Below are positions 17,993 to 26,717 of a DNA stretch of 64,000 bases, in pieces. The stretch covers positions 3,520,001 through 3,584,000 of the forward strand of contig NZ_CP009533.1 of NCBI RefSeq assembly GCF_000761155.1, read 5' to 3'. Origin of the DNA: Pseudomonas rhizosphaerae. GTDB taxonomy: Bacteria; Pseudomonadota; Gammaproteobacteria; Pseudomonadales; Pseudomonadaceae. The first letter of the stretch is position 1, and every line of letters begins with the position of its first letter. The notes under the pieces are model-generated. The model had not been told where the DNA came from. It ran no database searches and saw nothing but the letters and a program-made list of their open reading frames with translations. The position numbers and the translations under genes were made by a program.

Positions 17993-19203
17993 CACACGAT
18001 AATGGCCGCAATCACGCCGGCCAGGTCCGCCAATAGCGCACAGCCCACGGCATGGCGAGCGCGCTGGATGCCTACGGCGCCGAAATACACGGCCAGCACA
18101 TAGAAGGTGGTTTCGGTACTGCCCTGGATGGTGGCCGCGACCAAGGCTGCGAAGCTGTCCACGCCGTGGGACTGCATGGTTTCGATCAGCATCGCCCGTG
18201 CTGCACTGCCGGAGAACGGCTTGACCAGTGCGGTTGGCAGGGCGTCGACGAAGCGGGTGTCCATGCCCAGCCATTGGACCAGATGGCGAATGCCGTCCAG
18301 GCCAAGCTCCAGAGCGCCGGAAGCGCGCAGCACGCCGACCGCACAGAGCATGGCGACCAGATAGGGCAGCAGGCTCTTGGCGACGTCGAAACCTTCCTTG
18401 GCGCCCTCGACGAATGCTTCGTAGACTTGCACCTTGCGCAGCGCCCCGATGGCCAGAAAGAGGATGATCAAGCCGAACAGGGTGAGGTTGCCCAGAATCG
18501 ACGACAGCCCTGCCAGGGCGGTAGCCGACAGGGTGCCCAGGAATGCCATGAACAGGCCCAGCAGCAGCGCACCGGGAATCAGGTAGGCCAGCACGACTGG
18601 ATCCCAGAGCCGCAGGCGCTGCATCACCGCCACTGCGAGCAGGCCGACGAGTGTGCCGGCAGAGGTGGCCAGCAGGATCGGCAGGAACACCAGGGTCGGG
18701 TCGACGGCACCTTGCTGGGCGCGGTACATGAAGATCGACACCGGCAGCAGGGTCAGCGACGAGGCGTTGAGCACCAGGAAGAGGATCTGCGCGTTGCTCG
18801 CGGTGGTGGCGCTGGGGTTGAGTTCCTGCAGCGAGCGCATGGCCTTGAGGCCAATGGGCGTCGCAGCGTTGTCCAGGCCAAGGCCGTTGGCGGCGAAGTT
18901 CATGGTGATCAGACCCAGGGCCGGATGCCCGCGCGGGACCTCGGGCATCAGCCGGCTGAACAACGGCCCGAGGATCTTGGCCAGCCAATCGACGATGCCG
19001 GCCTTTTCGGCGATCTTCAGGAAGCCCAGCCAGAGGGTGAGGGTACCGAACAACAGGACCATGACTTCCACCGACAGCTTGGCCATGGCGAACAGGCTTT
19101 CGACCATGGCTGCGAAAATGCCGGCGTTGCCCCCCACCAGCCATTGGCCAAAGGCCGAGATCGCGGCGATCAGAAAGAAGCTGAGCCACAGGCCGTTCAG
19201 CAT
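17962..19203 (-). CDS. SpmA/SpmB-like nucleoside-recognition (Gate) domain protein
   Basis: A 413-residue membrane protein in which two Gate/nucleoside-recognition halves, separate in Bacillus as SpmA and SpmB, are fused. The first half has NFAANGLGLDNAATPIGLKA (SpmA-type) and the second KPFSGSAARAMLIETM and QGSTETTFYVLAVYFGAVG (SpmB-type). About ten membrane segments are visible. In Bacillus these proteins affect spore core dehydration, but fused homologues occur widely in non-sporulating bacteria, where the transported compound is unknown. Its end overlaps the convergent DUF5924 gene. Confidence 0.85.
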   Translation of the reverse strand: MLNGLWLSFFLIAAISAFGQWLVGGNAGIFAAMVESLFAMAKLSVEVMVLLFGTLTLWLGFLKIAEKAGIVDWLAKILGPLFSRLMPEVPRGHPALGLITMNFAANGLGLDNAATPIGLKAMRSLQELNPSATTASNAQILFLVLNASSLTLLPVSIFMYRAQQGAVDPTLVFLPILLATSAGTLVGLLAVAVMQRLRLWDPVVLAYLIPGALLLGLFMAFLGTLSATALAGLSSILGNLTLFGLIILFLAIGALRKVQVYEAFVEGAKEGFDVAKSLLPYLVAMLCAVGVLRASGALELGLDGIRHLVQWLGMDTRFVDALPTALVKPFSGSAARAMLIETMQSHGVDSFAALVAATIQGSTETTFYVLAVYFGAVGIQRARHAVGCALLADLAGVIAAIIVCYWFFGATAA

Positions 19204-19301
19204 GGGTATTCCCTCATTCGAAGATGCGCGGATGATAGCCCAAAGCGAGGTTGGATTCTGCCCCGCAGGGCAGCGTGGTGTGTCAGGGTTTTCGCGTGAG
19301 G

Positions 19302-19360
19302 CCGGACGCGGCTTGCACCGCTGCTACAGGGTGATGTAGCAGCGGCGCGAGCCGCGTCAG
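19302..19360. repeat. REP element pair (inverted), family B
   Basis: GACGCGGCTTGCACCGCTGCTACA (about 19305-19328) is followed by its near-inverted copy TGTAGCAGCGGCGCGAGCC... (19335-19358). The pair overlaps the gltP stop codon and can fold as a long hairpin in the gltP transcript. Further copies are at 51.2-51.37 kb. Confidence 0.8.
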
Positions 19361-20670
19361 GGGGCGACGCGGTCCTTGCTGCGCCAGTGCGGCAGGGAGT
19401 TCCAGTAGCGCTCGCCCTTGGCGTCGTCGTACATGCCTTCCCAGCGCGAGATCACCAGCACGGCCAAGGCGTTGCCGATCACGTTGAGCGCGGTGCGGGC
19501 CATGTCCATGATGCGGTCGACGCCGGCGATGAAGGCCAGGCCTTCGAGGGGAATGCCGACGCTGCCCAAGGTGGCCAGCAACACCACGAACGACACGCCT
19601 GGCACCCCGGCAATCCCTTTGGAGGTGACCATCAAGGTCAGCACCAGCATCAATTGTTGCCCGATCGACAGGTCGATGCCGTACAGCTGGGCAATGAACA
19701 GCGCAGCAATGCTTTGATAAAGGGTCGAGCCATCGAGGTTGAACGAGTACCCGGTCGGTACCACGAAGCTGCTGATGGCCTTCGGCGCGCCATAGGCTTC
19801 CATCTTCTCGATCACCCGCGGCAGGACGGTTTCCGAACTGGCGGTGGAATACGCCAGCACCAGGTCATCCTTGAAGATCCGGAACAGCTTGAAGACCGAG
19901 AAGCCGAACAGGCGTGCGATCAGGCCCAGCACGACGATGGCGAAGAACAGGATCGCCACGTAGACCAGTACCACCAGCTTGGCCAGGGGCAGCAGCGACG
20001 CGAAGCCGAAGTTGGCGACCGTTACGGCAATCAGCGCGAAGACGCCGATAGGGGCGTAGTTCATGATCATGTGGGTGACCTTGAACATGGTTTCCGACAC
20101 GCCCTGGAAGACTTTCACCAAGGGCTCGCGGGTCTCGCTCGGCAGGCTCGACAGGCCCAGGCCGAACAGCACCGAGAAAAAGATGATCGGCAGCATGTCG
20201 CCGCGCACGATCGAGGCGAACACATTGGAGGGAATCAGGTTGAGCAGGGTGGCCACGAACGCATGGTCATGCTGCACTTCGACCGTGGTTTTCTGATACT
20301 GGGAAATGTCCACGGTACCCAGGGTACTCATGTCGATACCCAACCCGGGCTGGAACAGATTGGCCAGGCCCAGGCCGACCAAGATGGCAATCGTCGTTAC
20401 CACTTCGAAATAAAGGATGGTCTTCACGCCGATGCGACCCAGCTTTTTCGCATCGCCTACGCCGGCTATCCCTACGATCAGCGAAGAGATCACAATGGGG
20501 ATCACGATCATTTTGATCAGGCGGATGAAGATATCGCCTGCAGGCTGCAGGATGTTGCTGATCCACCAGGCCTTCTCGGCACTGAAGTGATTGAGCAATG
20601 CACCCAAGGCGATGCCCAGTACCAGGCCGATGAGTATCTGCCAAGCGAGGCTCAGTTTTGCCTTCTTCAT
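19357..20670 (-). CDS. gltP: Glutamate/aspartate:proton symporter GltP
   Basis: A 437-residue dicarboxylate/amino acid:cation symporter (DAACS family) of the inner membrane. The family's serine-rich re-entrant loop and signature are seen in STASSETVLPRVIEKMEAYG, followed by PTGYSFNLDGSTLYQSIAALF, the substrate-binding region. The N-terminus (KKAKLSLAWQILIGLVLG) matches GltP-type proteins. The frame opens eight codons earlier; ATG 20670 is chosen because GGGTAA precedes it and the family starts there. The gene stands alone; a sigma-54 or sigma-70 promoter could not be assigned confidently in the upstream region. Confidence 0.92.
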   Translation of the reverse strand: MKKAKLSLAWQILIGLVLGIALGALLNHFSAEKAWWISNILQPAGDIFIRLIKMIVIPIVISSLIVGIAGVGDAKKLGRIGVKTILYFEVVTTIAILVGLGLANLFQPGLGIDMSTLGTVDISQYQKTTVEVQHDHAFVATLLNLIPSNVFASIVRGDMLPIIFFSVLFGLGLSSLPSETREPLVKVFQGVSETMFKVTHMIMNYAPIGVFALIAVTVANFGFASLLPLAKLVVLVYVAILFFAIVVLGLIARLFGFSVFKLFRIFKDDLVLAYSTASSETVLPRVIEKMEAYGAPKAISSFVVPTGYSFNLDGSTLYQSIAALFIAQLYGIDLSIGQQLMLVLTLMVTSKGIAGVPGVSFVVLLATLGSVGIPLEGLAFIAGVDRIMDMARTALNVIGNALAVLVISRWEGMYDDAKGERYWNSLPHWRSKDRVAP

Positions 20671-21324
20671 GTCGTTACCCTTTTTCCAAGTCAACTCGTG
20701 AGAGCCGCCCGAAAACCAGGCAGCCCTCCGTAGAGGCTTCGCCGCCCATAGCGAAGCGCTTTGGCGAACGAAAAAAGGCGCAACTATTCCGATGCGTTGC
20801 GGCAGCGTCTAATGCCGGAAACGACTACCCTATGCAAGATCGGCATAATGTAATTGAGTGGGTTTTCCAGCCGAAAGTCTTCGTTCGGATAGGCGACCTC
20901 TCATGGCGAGCGATTCTGGGGTTCTACTCAGGCAACACGGGGGGAATGACTTCAAGTGTTCGAGAAACCGAACAGGGGAATAGGAATGTGCATAAAAGAT
21001 GAAACAAGATGGAAGGCAGCTCAATGCTACGCGTAGAAGCTGTATGGGAAGCTCTATGAATAGGCTTCGCGATCGATAGGCTCTGCGCAAGCCGGGGTAC
21101 GTAATGATCGTACACCGCTTGCGCAGCAGCTGTTGCCTGACCCGGCCCGGTTCGGAGGTCCTCCCTGTACCCCTAGGTCACTCCGAACCAGCTGCATTCA
21201 GAACAACCCGACCCCTTGGTCATGATCGGCACCTTCTGAGTGCCGAGCATTCGGGCCGGGTTAACCTGGCCCAATCTGTAGATCGATGATGCATGACTGC
21301 ACCCACGCAAAACGCCACGAGGGG
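20671..21324. other. Long intergenic region between gltP and the ivy gene
   Basis: About 650 bp without a credible gene: the short frames have no ribosome-binding sites, family resemblance or Pseudomonas-like codon use. The gltP-proximal part must hold the gltP promoter. The part from 21084 to 21270 contains a dense set of strong inverted repeats, listed separately as a possible structured RNA. Confidence 0.5.
21084..21270. ncRNA. Candidate structured RNA / hairpin cluster (strand unknown)
   Basis: TGCGCAAGC (21084-21092) pairs with GCTTGCGCA (21117-21125), with an inner GTACG/CGTAC. GGTTCGGAG (21149-21157) pairs with CTCCGAACC (21181-21189). CGGCAC pairs with GTGCCG near 21227-21245. ACCCGGCCCG (about 21140-21149) is complementary to CGGGCCGGGT (about 21252-21261), closing a multi-branch fold. 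The last of these can instead form a local hairpin with the following CTGGCCC. No T-tract follows on either strand, so this may be a 3' UTR structure of the ivy operon, a small RNA ended otherwise, or a mobile-element remnant. I do not recognise the family. Confidence 0.4.
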
Positions 21325-21795
21325 TCAATACCAGTTGGGATCTTTCTTCAACTGTTCCATGAGCATCTGTTGCATGCCTTCATCAGGCTTTCCGAGAAAG
21401 CGAAAGGTGGCGTGACGCGAAGGTGACTTGTCCGTAGGCAGGCCAGCGGGTACCTGGACATACAATGCGTAGGCATCTTCCTTGTCCAGACTCACGGCTA
21501 CCAACAAGCGTCCGCTCTTGCAGCTCTCGGCGGTTTCACACAATGGACCGGCCAGATAGTTATCACCGTCTTCGGAGACGGCAGTCATCTGTTCTGGCGA
21601 GTGACCTGACAGGTTGATGATCCAGTCCGGTAAACGCTCCTCGGATTGGACCACTGACTGCCAAGTGTCGCGGTATTCGGTGCTCGAGCCTAAAAGGCCG
21701 CTGACTCGAGCCTGACCGTCGTTGGCGGCCACCGCCATGGTGCTGCCAAACAGCGACAGCGCCATGGCCATACCCTTGAAGGTCATGCAGGTCAT
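21325..21795 (-). CDS. Ivy-type periplasmic inhibitor of vertebrate lysozyme
   Basis: A 156-residue secreted protein. The signal peptide ends at AVAAND (about residue 24). The LCETAESCKSGRLLVAVS segment, with cysteines 86 and 92, corresponds to the disulfide-closed loop of Ivy proteins that inserts into the lysozyme active site; here its tip reads ETAES rather than the classical KPHD. The frame is open far upstream, but GAGG before ATG 21795 and the signal peptide fix the start. It begins 2 bp after the DUF1328 stop. From memory, P. aeruginosa has an Ivy paralogue (PA5481, Ivyp2) at the same place beside algB, supporting the call. Confidence 0.85.
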   Translation of the reverse strand: MTCMTFKGMAMALSLFGSTMAVAANDGQARVSGLLGSSTEYRDTWQSVVQSEERLPDWIINLSGHSPEQMTAVSEDGDNYLAGPLCETAESCKSGRLLVAVSLDKEDAYALYVQVPAGLPTDKSPSRHATFRFLGKPDEGMQQMLMEQLKKDPNWY

Positions 21796-21797
21796 GG

Positions 21798-21974
<177 letters not shown>

Positions 21975-22022
21975 TTACGATTTGTCGTGTTTGATCGGTC
22001 GATCGAATGCGTTACCAGTACC

Positions 22023-22307
22023 TCAGAACACCCAACTGCGAATGTGTTCAACCGGTTCACTTGCTTGTACGCGTTCGATGTTTCCGGATTGGCGATGACC
22101 CACCCAATGAGCGCTGGCAGGATTGAGGTGAGCGGTGTCCACCAGACGCTCCTGAGGTGGCAGAAGAAGCTCCTGCTGCTGGGAGGAAGCCCAGTTCGCA
22201 TACTGCTGAACCGCCAGCATTGTCACGAGCGCAGCCAGCACCACAAACAATGCTTGGCGCATCGATTGGGACAGGGCGAACGCTTGAGCAGCTTGGGGAC
22301 GGTTCAT
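22023..22307 (-). CDS. Hypothetical single-pass membrane protein
   Basis: A 94-residue protein with one hydrophobic helix (about residues 16-35, MRQALFVVLAALVTMLAVQQ) and a C-terminal polar region that would face the periplasm. AAGGAG lies 8 nt before ATG 22307, a strong ribosome-binding site that supports a real gene. It is upstream of, and in line with, the DUF1328 and ivy genes, with a 60-bp gap. I do not recognise a family. The AT-rich upstream stretch 22308-22489 presumably carries its promoter. Confidence 0.65.
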   Translation of the reverse strand: MNRPQAAQAFALSQSMRQALFVVLAALVTMLAVQQYANWASSQQQELLLPPQERLVDTAHLNPASAHWVGHRQSGNIERVQASEPVEHIRSWVF

Positions 22308-22489
22308 GGGGAAGCTCCTTGCACTTGAGTAGCGACTGTAGATGTGTTCTCAAGACAGATATTGCAGCCTGCATGCCAATCTTCTTATCTGATAAATTCC
22401 TTATAAATCAAAAGCTTATTTAAGAGTCGATCACGCTTTGGGTAGCAACCTGCACGATGGACATCCAATGGGTCGGGCTATTTGCACGA

Positions 22490-23335
22490 TCAGATTATCG
22501 GCTTGGATACTTTCAGCAGATCGGCGTCCACACCACGAACGCCGCGAATGTTGCGCGCCACTTCTACCGCAAGGGTTTTTTGCTCGGAACTGGAGACATC
22601 GCCTTTGAGCGTCACCATGCCGGTGCGCGTCTCGACGTCGATGCTCAGGCCGTCCAGATCGCGATTCAGCAGCAGGCTCGCCTTGATCTTGCTGGTGACC
22701 CACGTATCGCTCAAGGCCTCCTCGGTTTTCTTGGCCTGGGTTTCAGCGCGGGTGGTTGCCGTATCCGCTGCACCCAGGCTGATGAGGTTGTTCACTTGAT
22801 AAACGCCATCAGTATTGGTGGCCAGTGTGCCAGCGAGCTGCTTGGCATCCGCGGTCTGTGCTTGGCCCTTGAGCGTAACGACACCGTCGGCAGTGGTGAC
22901 CACGATGTCCAGTGCTTGCGTACTGGTGTTCCACAGCAACTTGGACTTGATGATTGCCGTGAGGGTGGCGTCTTCGAGGTGCTGGGCGAACTGCTGTCGC
23001 TGATTGACGTGCTCGACCAGTTCCGGATTCACGGTCAGACGGTTATCGACCTTGCCGATGCCTTGAGTGTTGAGTGCCACTTGCTCGGCGAGCTCGCGAT
23101 CGACCTCATCCTCCACGGCGCCGGTCAGGATAGCTGTGCCGTCATTGACCTCCACGCCGAACTCGAAGCCGTTGAGTTGGCGATTCAAGGCCAATGCTGT
23201 CCAGATCGAGCCCTCCTGACGCGCCGCTTGCAGTTGCTGCTCGAGACTGCCGGGAGTGGCCGCCGTGGCCAGTGAAGACAGGCCTACCAGACCTGCGATA
23301 ACGCTCGCCAGGGTGAGTCGTTTTATACCGTGCAT
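22490..23335 (-). CDS. Periplasmic protein with three BON domains (OsmY-like)
   Basis: A 281-residue exported protein. The signal peptide ends at SLATAATP. Three BON repeats follow, each with the pattern of a short helix, LNG/LD..V.V and a G.V.L.G.V turn (about residues 40-95, 110-180 and 205-275). BON domains bind phospholipid or other envelope components, and E. coli OsmY is the model for osmotic-stress periplasmic proteins. The frame opens 18 codons earlier, but GGAGGAG before ATG 23335 decides the start. It is divergent from algB, and a good sigma-54-type promoter precedes it. Confidence 0.85.
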   Translation of the reverse strand: MHGIKRLTLASVIAGLVGLSSLATAATPGSLEQQLQAARQEGSIWTALALNRQLNGFEFGVEVNDGTAILTGAVEDEVDRELAEQVALNTQGIGKVDNRLTVNPELVEHVNQRQQFAQHLEDATLTAIIKSKLLWNTSTQALDIVVTTADGVVTLKGQAQTADAKQLAGTLATNTDGVYQVNNLISLGAADTATTRAETQAKKTEEALSDTWVTSKIKASLLLNRDLDGLSIDVETRTGMVTLKGDVSSSEQKTLAVEVARNIRGVRGVDADLLKVSKPII

Positions 23336-23373
23336 TCGTGTGCTCCTCCGATTCAAGACAAACCATCGGTAGC

Positions 23374-23388
23374 GCAAGGCACATGCCA
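23374..23388 (-). promoter_or_regulatory. Sigma-54 (RpoN) -24/-12 promoter for the BON gene
   Basis: The minus strand reads TGGCATGTGCCTTGC: the GG and GC doublets are separated by exactly 10 nt, matching TGGCAC-N5-TTGC with one change. It lies about 40-50 nt before the start codon, leaving a short leader carrying the GGAGGAG site. This is pattern recognition only. Confidence 0.55.
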
Positions 23389-23545
23389 AACTTTTTTCCT
23401 GCTAAAAGCTCAGACATTTCATACAGTTAGAAATGTAATGAGCTAATAGCTACCATGCAGCCTGCCGAATCAATCAGAATTGACCATGCAAGCTGCCCGA
23501 TTTTTCCGGGACTAACCAAGAAATTTCTCTGAGGAGCGTAGGAAC

Positions 23546-24892
23546 ATGGAATCTGGCACGGAGCATAAGGGCCGCATTCTGCTGGTCGACGATGAGTCCG
23601 CCATCCTGCGTACCTTTCGCTATTGCCTGGAAGACGAGGGCTACAGCGTGGCGACGGCCAATAGCGCCCATCAGGCAGATACGCTGATGCAGCGCCAGGT
23701 ATTCGACCTGTGCTTCCTCGACTTGCGCCTTGGCGAAGACAACGGCCTGGACGTGTTGGCCCAGATGCGCGTGCAGGCGCCGTGGATGCGCGTGGTGATC
23801 GTCACCGCACATTCGGCGGTGGACACCGCGGTTGATGCGATCCAGGCCGGGGCCGCTGACTATCTGGTCAAGCCCTGCAGCCCCGATCAACTGCGTCTGG
23901 CAACCGCCAAGCAGTTGGAAGTACGCCAGTTGTCGGCACGGCTCGAAGCCCTCGAGGGCGAGGTCCGCAAGCCCAAGGACGGTCTGGACTCGCACAGCCC
24001 GGCGATGATGGTCGTACTGGAAACCGCGCGCCAAGTAGCGGTCACCGACGCCAACATCCTGATTCTGGGCGAATCAGGTACCGGCAAGGGCGAACTGGCA
24101 CGGGCCATCCATGGCTGGAGCAAGCGCGCCAAGAAAAGCTGCGTGACCATCAATTGTCCGTCCCTGACGGCCGAGTTGATGGAAAGCGAGCTGTTCGGCC
24201 ACAGCCGCGGCGCGTTCACCGGCGCCAGTGAAAGCACCCTTGGGCGAGTCAACCAAGCCGATGGCGGCACCTTGTTTCTTGACGAGATCGGCGACTTTCC
24301 CCTGACTCTGCAACCCAAGTTGCTGCGTTTCATCCAAGACAAGGAATACGAGCGGGTCGGTGACCCGGTAACGCGGCGCGCCGACGTGCGCATCCTGGCG
24401 GCGACCAACCTCAACCTCGAAGACATGGTCCGCGAAGGTCGTTTTCGTGAGGACCTGCTGTATCGCCTGAACGTGATTACCCTGCACCTGCCACCGCTGC
24501 GCGAGCGCAGTGAAGACATTCTTACCCTGGCCGACCGCTTTCTGGCGCGCTTCGTCAAGGAATACGCGCGGCCCGCGCGTGGCTTCAGCGAGGAAGCCCG
24601 CGCGGCGCTGCTCAACTACCGCTGGCCGGGTAACATCCGCGAACTGCGCAACGTGATCGAACGGGCCAGCATCATCTGTCCCCAGGAGCGCGTCGAGGTC
24701 AGCCATCTGGGCATGGCCGAGCAGCCTGCCAACAACGCACCGCGCATCGGTGCCGCGCTGAGCCTGGACGAATTGGAAAAGGCTCACATCGGCGCCGTTC
24801 TGGCCACCAGCGACACCCTGGATCAAGCCGCCAAGACCCTGGGGATCGATGCGTCGACGCTTTACCGCAAACGCAAACAGTACAACCTATGA
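23546..24892 (+). CDS. algB: NtrC-family response regulator AlgB
   Basis: A 448-residue regulator of alginate and exopolysaccharide genes, partner of KinB. The receiver domain has acidic residues D15/D16 and phosphoacceptor D59, the position known for P. aeruginosa AlgB. The central AAA+ domain has Walker A GESGTGKG (175-182) and the sigma-54 contact motif GAFTGA (222-227). A Fis-type helix-turn-helix (LDQAAKTLGIDASTLYRKRKQ) ends the protein. kinB overlaps its stop by 4 nt (ATGA). A purine-rich GAGGAG precedes the start. Confidence 0.96.
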   Translation: MESGTEHKGRILLVDDESAILRTFRYCLEDEGYSVATANSAHQADTLMQRQVFDLCFLDLRLGEDNGLDVLAQMRVQAPWMRVVIVTAHSAVDTAVDAIQAGAADYLVKPCSPDQLRLATAKQLEVRQLSARLEALEGEVRKPKDGLDSHSPAMMVVLETARQVAVTDANILILGESGTGKGELARAIHGWSKRAKKSCVTINCPSLTAELMESELFGHSRGAFTGASESTLGRVNQADGGTLFLDEIGDFPLTLQPKLLRFIQDKEYERVGDPVTRRADVRILAATNLNLEDMVREGRFREDLLYRLNVITLHLPPLRERSEDILTLADRFLARFVKEYARPARGFSEEARAALLNYRWPGNIRELRNVIERASIICPQERVEVSHLGMAEQPANNAPRIGAALSLDELEKAHIGAVLATSDTLDQAAKTLGIDASTLYRKRKQYNL

Positions 24893-26676
24893 AGCTGGCC
24901 ATGAAGCTGCATACCCGACTGTTTCTCAGCATATCGGCGCTGATTACCGTCGCGTTGCTGGGTTTGGTCCTGGGTCTGGTGACCGTGATGCAAATGGCTG
25001 CCTCGCAGGAGAGCATGCTGCGCAGCCATTTCACCACACTGGATTTGGGGCTCAAGATGCGCCAGAACCTGGGTGATCAGCTGATCATGATGCTCGACCC
25101 GCAGCCCGATGCTGCTGGCATCGAACAGGCACAGGGGCAGCTCAAGGCATTGCTCGACGAGGGCATCGCGCACGAACAAAGCCACAGTGCCCACTATGGG
25201 TTTCTACAGTCTGCCGAGCACTTCCAGGCTTTCGTCGAGCAATACCGCGCCACGGCCTCGCAACACCTGCCGTTGAGTCACAACCCACCCTTGAGCCAGG
25301 CATTCAATACCCTGCGCACGGGGCTGATCGACTCCTACAAGGGCACCTTGGAAAGCATCAGTGCGCTGGAGCACGAGTCCCACCAACGGGCGATGTGGGT
25401 GTCGGGCTTGCTCGGGCTGGTGGGTCTGGCGGTGCTGATCGTCGGTTACTTCACGGCGCACGGTATCGCGCGGCGCTTCGGTGGGCCCATCGAAGCCTTG
25501 GCCAAGGCCGCGGACGACATCAGTCAAGGCAACTACGATGTGCAGCTGCCGGTTTCTCCGGCGGCCGAACTGAACCGGCTGGCCAGCCGTTTCGGTACCA
25601 TGGCCCACGCACTGCGCCAGCACCAGGCGACCAACGTCGATGAGCTTCGCGCCGGCCAGCAGCGTCTGCAGGCGGTGCTGGACAGCATCGACGACGGCCT
25701 GCTGATGATCGACCGGCAAGGCCATCTGGAGCACTTGAACCCGGTTGCACAACGCCAGTTGGGTTGGGAAGACCATCGCCTGGGCTTGGGTCTGGGCGAG
25801 GCACTGGGCAGGCCGGACCTGGACGAGCAGCTGAATCTGATCCTGCGCGGCGGCAGCATGGAGCGCGCGCTGGACGACCTGAGCTTCGAGGTCGACGGCG
25901 AGACGCGGCTGCTGTCGTACAGCCTGACTCCGGTGACCCATACCCAAGGCAATATTCTTGGGGCAGTCATGGTGCTGCACGATGTGACCGAACAGCGTGC
26001 CTTCGCCCGCGTGCGCAGCGAGTTCGTCTTGCGTGCCTCCCATGAGCTGCGTACGCCGGTAACAGGCATGCACATGGCCTTCGGGTTGTTTCAGGAGCGT
26101 GTGCATTTCCCCGAGCAGAGCCGCGAGGCCGATCTGCTGATGACGGTGAACGAAGAGATGCAGCGCTTGATGCAGTTGATCAACGACCTGCTCAACTTCT
26201 CGCGCTATCAGAATGGTCTGCAGAAATTGGTCCTGGCACCTTGTGCGCTGGATGATCTGTTGCAGCGCGCCTACGAGCGCTTCGCCAGCCGCGCCCATGA
26301 GCTGGGCATCGAGCTGACCATCGAACTGGCCGAAGGGCTGCCACGCCTGCACGTGGATGCCGGGCAACTGGACCGAGTCCTGGACAACTTGCTGGAAAAT
26401 GCGCTGCGACACACGTCGGAAAACGGCCATATCCGCTTACAGGCCCGTCGGCATGCCGACCGGGTGATCATCAGCGTCGAAGACAACGGCGAGGGCATCG
26501 CCTATGGTCAGCAAGGGCGGATCTTCGAGCCTTTCGTCCAGGTGGGACGCAAGAAGGGCGGCGCTGGTCTGGGCCTGGCCCTGTGCAAGGAAATCGTGCA
26601 GCTGCACGGTGGGCGCATGGGTGTTTATTCAAGACCGGGGCAAGGCACGCAGTTCTACATGACCCTGTCGGTCTAG
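24889..26676 (+). CDS. kinB: Sensor histidine kinase/phosphatase KinB
   Basis: A 595-residue membrane sensor. Helices at about 12-35 and 169-190 flank a periplasmic four-helix sensing domain. A HAMP segment (191-245) and a PAS domain (about 255-370) follow, then the H-box RASHELRTP with phosphorylated His385 and an ATPase domain (DNLLENALRHTSENG, DNGEGI, GGAGLGLALCKEI). In P. aeruginosa KinB acts mainly as an AlgB phosphatase and perceives envelope or phosphate cues. It overlaps algB by 4 nt, so the pair is translationally coupled. Confidence 0.96.
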   Translation: MKLAMKLHTRLFLSISALITVALLGLVLGLVTVMQMAASQESMLRSHFTTLDLGLKMRQNLGDQLIMMLDPQPDAAGIEQAQGQLKALLDEGIAHEQSHSAHYGFLQSAEHFQAFVEQYRATASQHLPLSHNPPLSQAFNTLRTGLIDSYKGTLESISALEHESHQRAMWVSGLLGLVGLAVLIVGYFTAHGIARRFGGPIEALAKAADDISQGNYDVQLPVSPAAELNRLASRFGTMAHALRQHQATNVDELRAGQQRLQAVLDSIDDGLLMIDRQGHLEHLNPVAQRQLGWEDHRLGLGLGEALGRPDLDEQLNLILRGGSMERALDDLSFEVDGETRLLSYSLTPVTHTQGNILGAVMVLHDVTEQRAFARVRSEFVLRASHELRTPVTGMHMAFGLFQERVHFPEQSREADLLMTVNEEMQRLMQLINDLLNFSRYQNGLQKLVLAPCALDDLLQRAYERFASRAHELGIELTIELAEGLPRLHVDAGQLDRVLDNLLENALRHTSENGHIRLQARRHADRVIISVEDNGEGIAYGQQGRIFEPFVQVGRKKGGAGLGLALCKEIVQLHGGRMGVYSRPGQGTQFYMTLSV

Positions 26677-26717
26677 ACCCGGCCGATCCAGCTGGGCGGC
26701 CTGGGTGCTGCGTGCAC

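Noticed and set aside
20830..21115. Short minus-strand frames (63-86 codons) in the gltP-ivy gap
   Set aside because: No ribosome-binding site, composition unlike neighbouring genes, and no recognisable domain.
21139..21261. An integron attC site explaining the hairpins
   Set aside because: The arms do not carry the GTTRRRY/RYYYAAC core pair, and no integrase or cassette gene is present.
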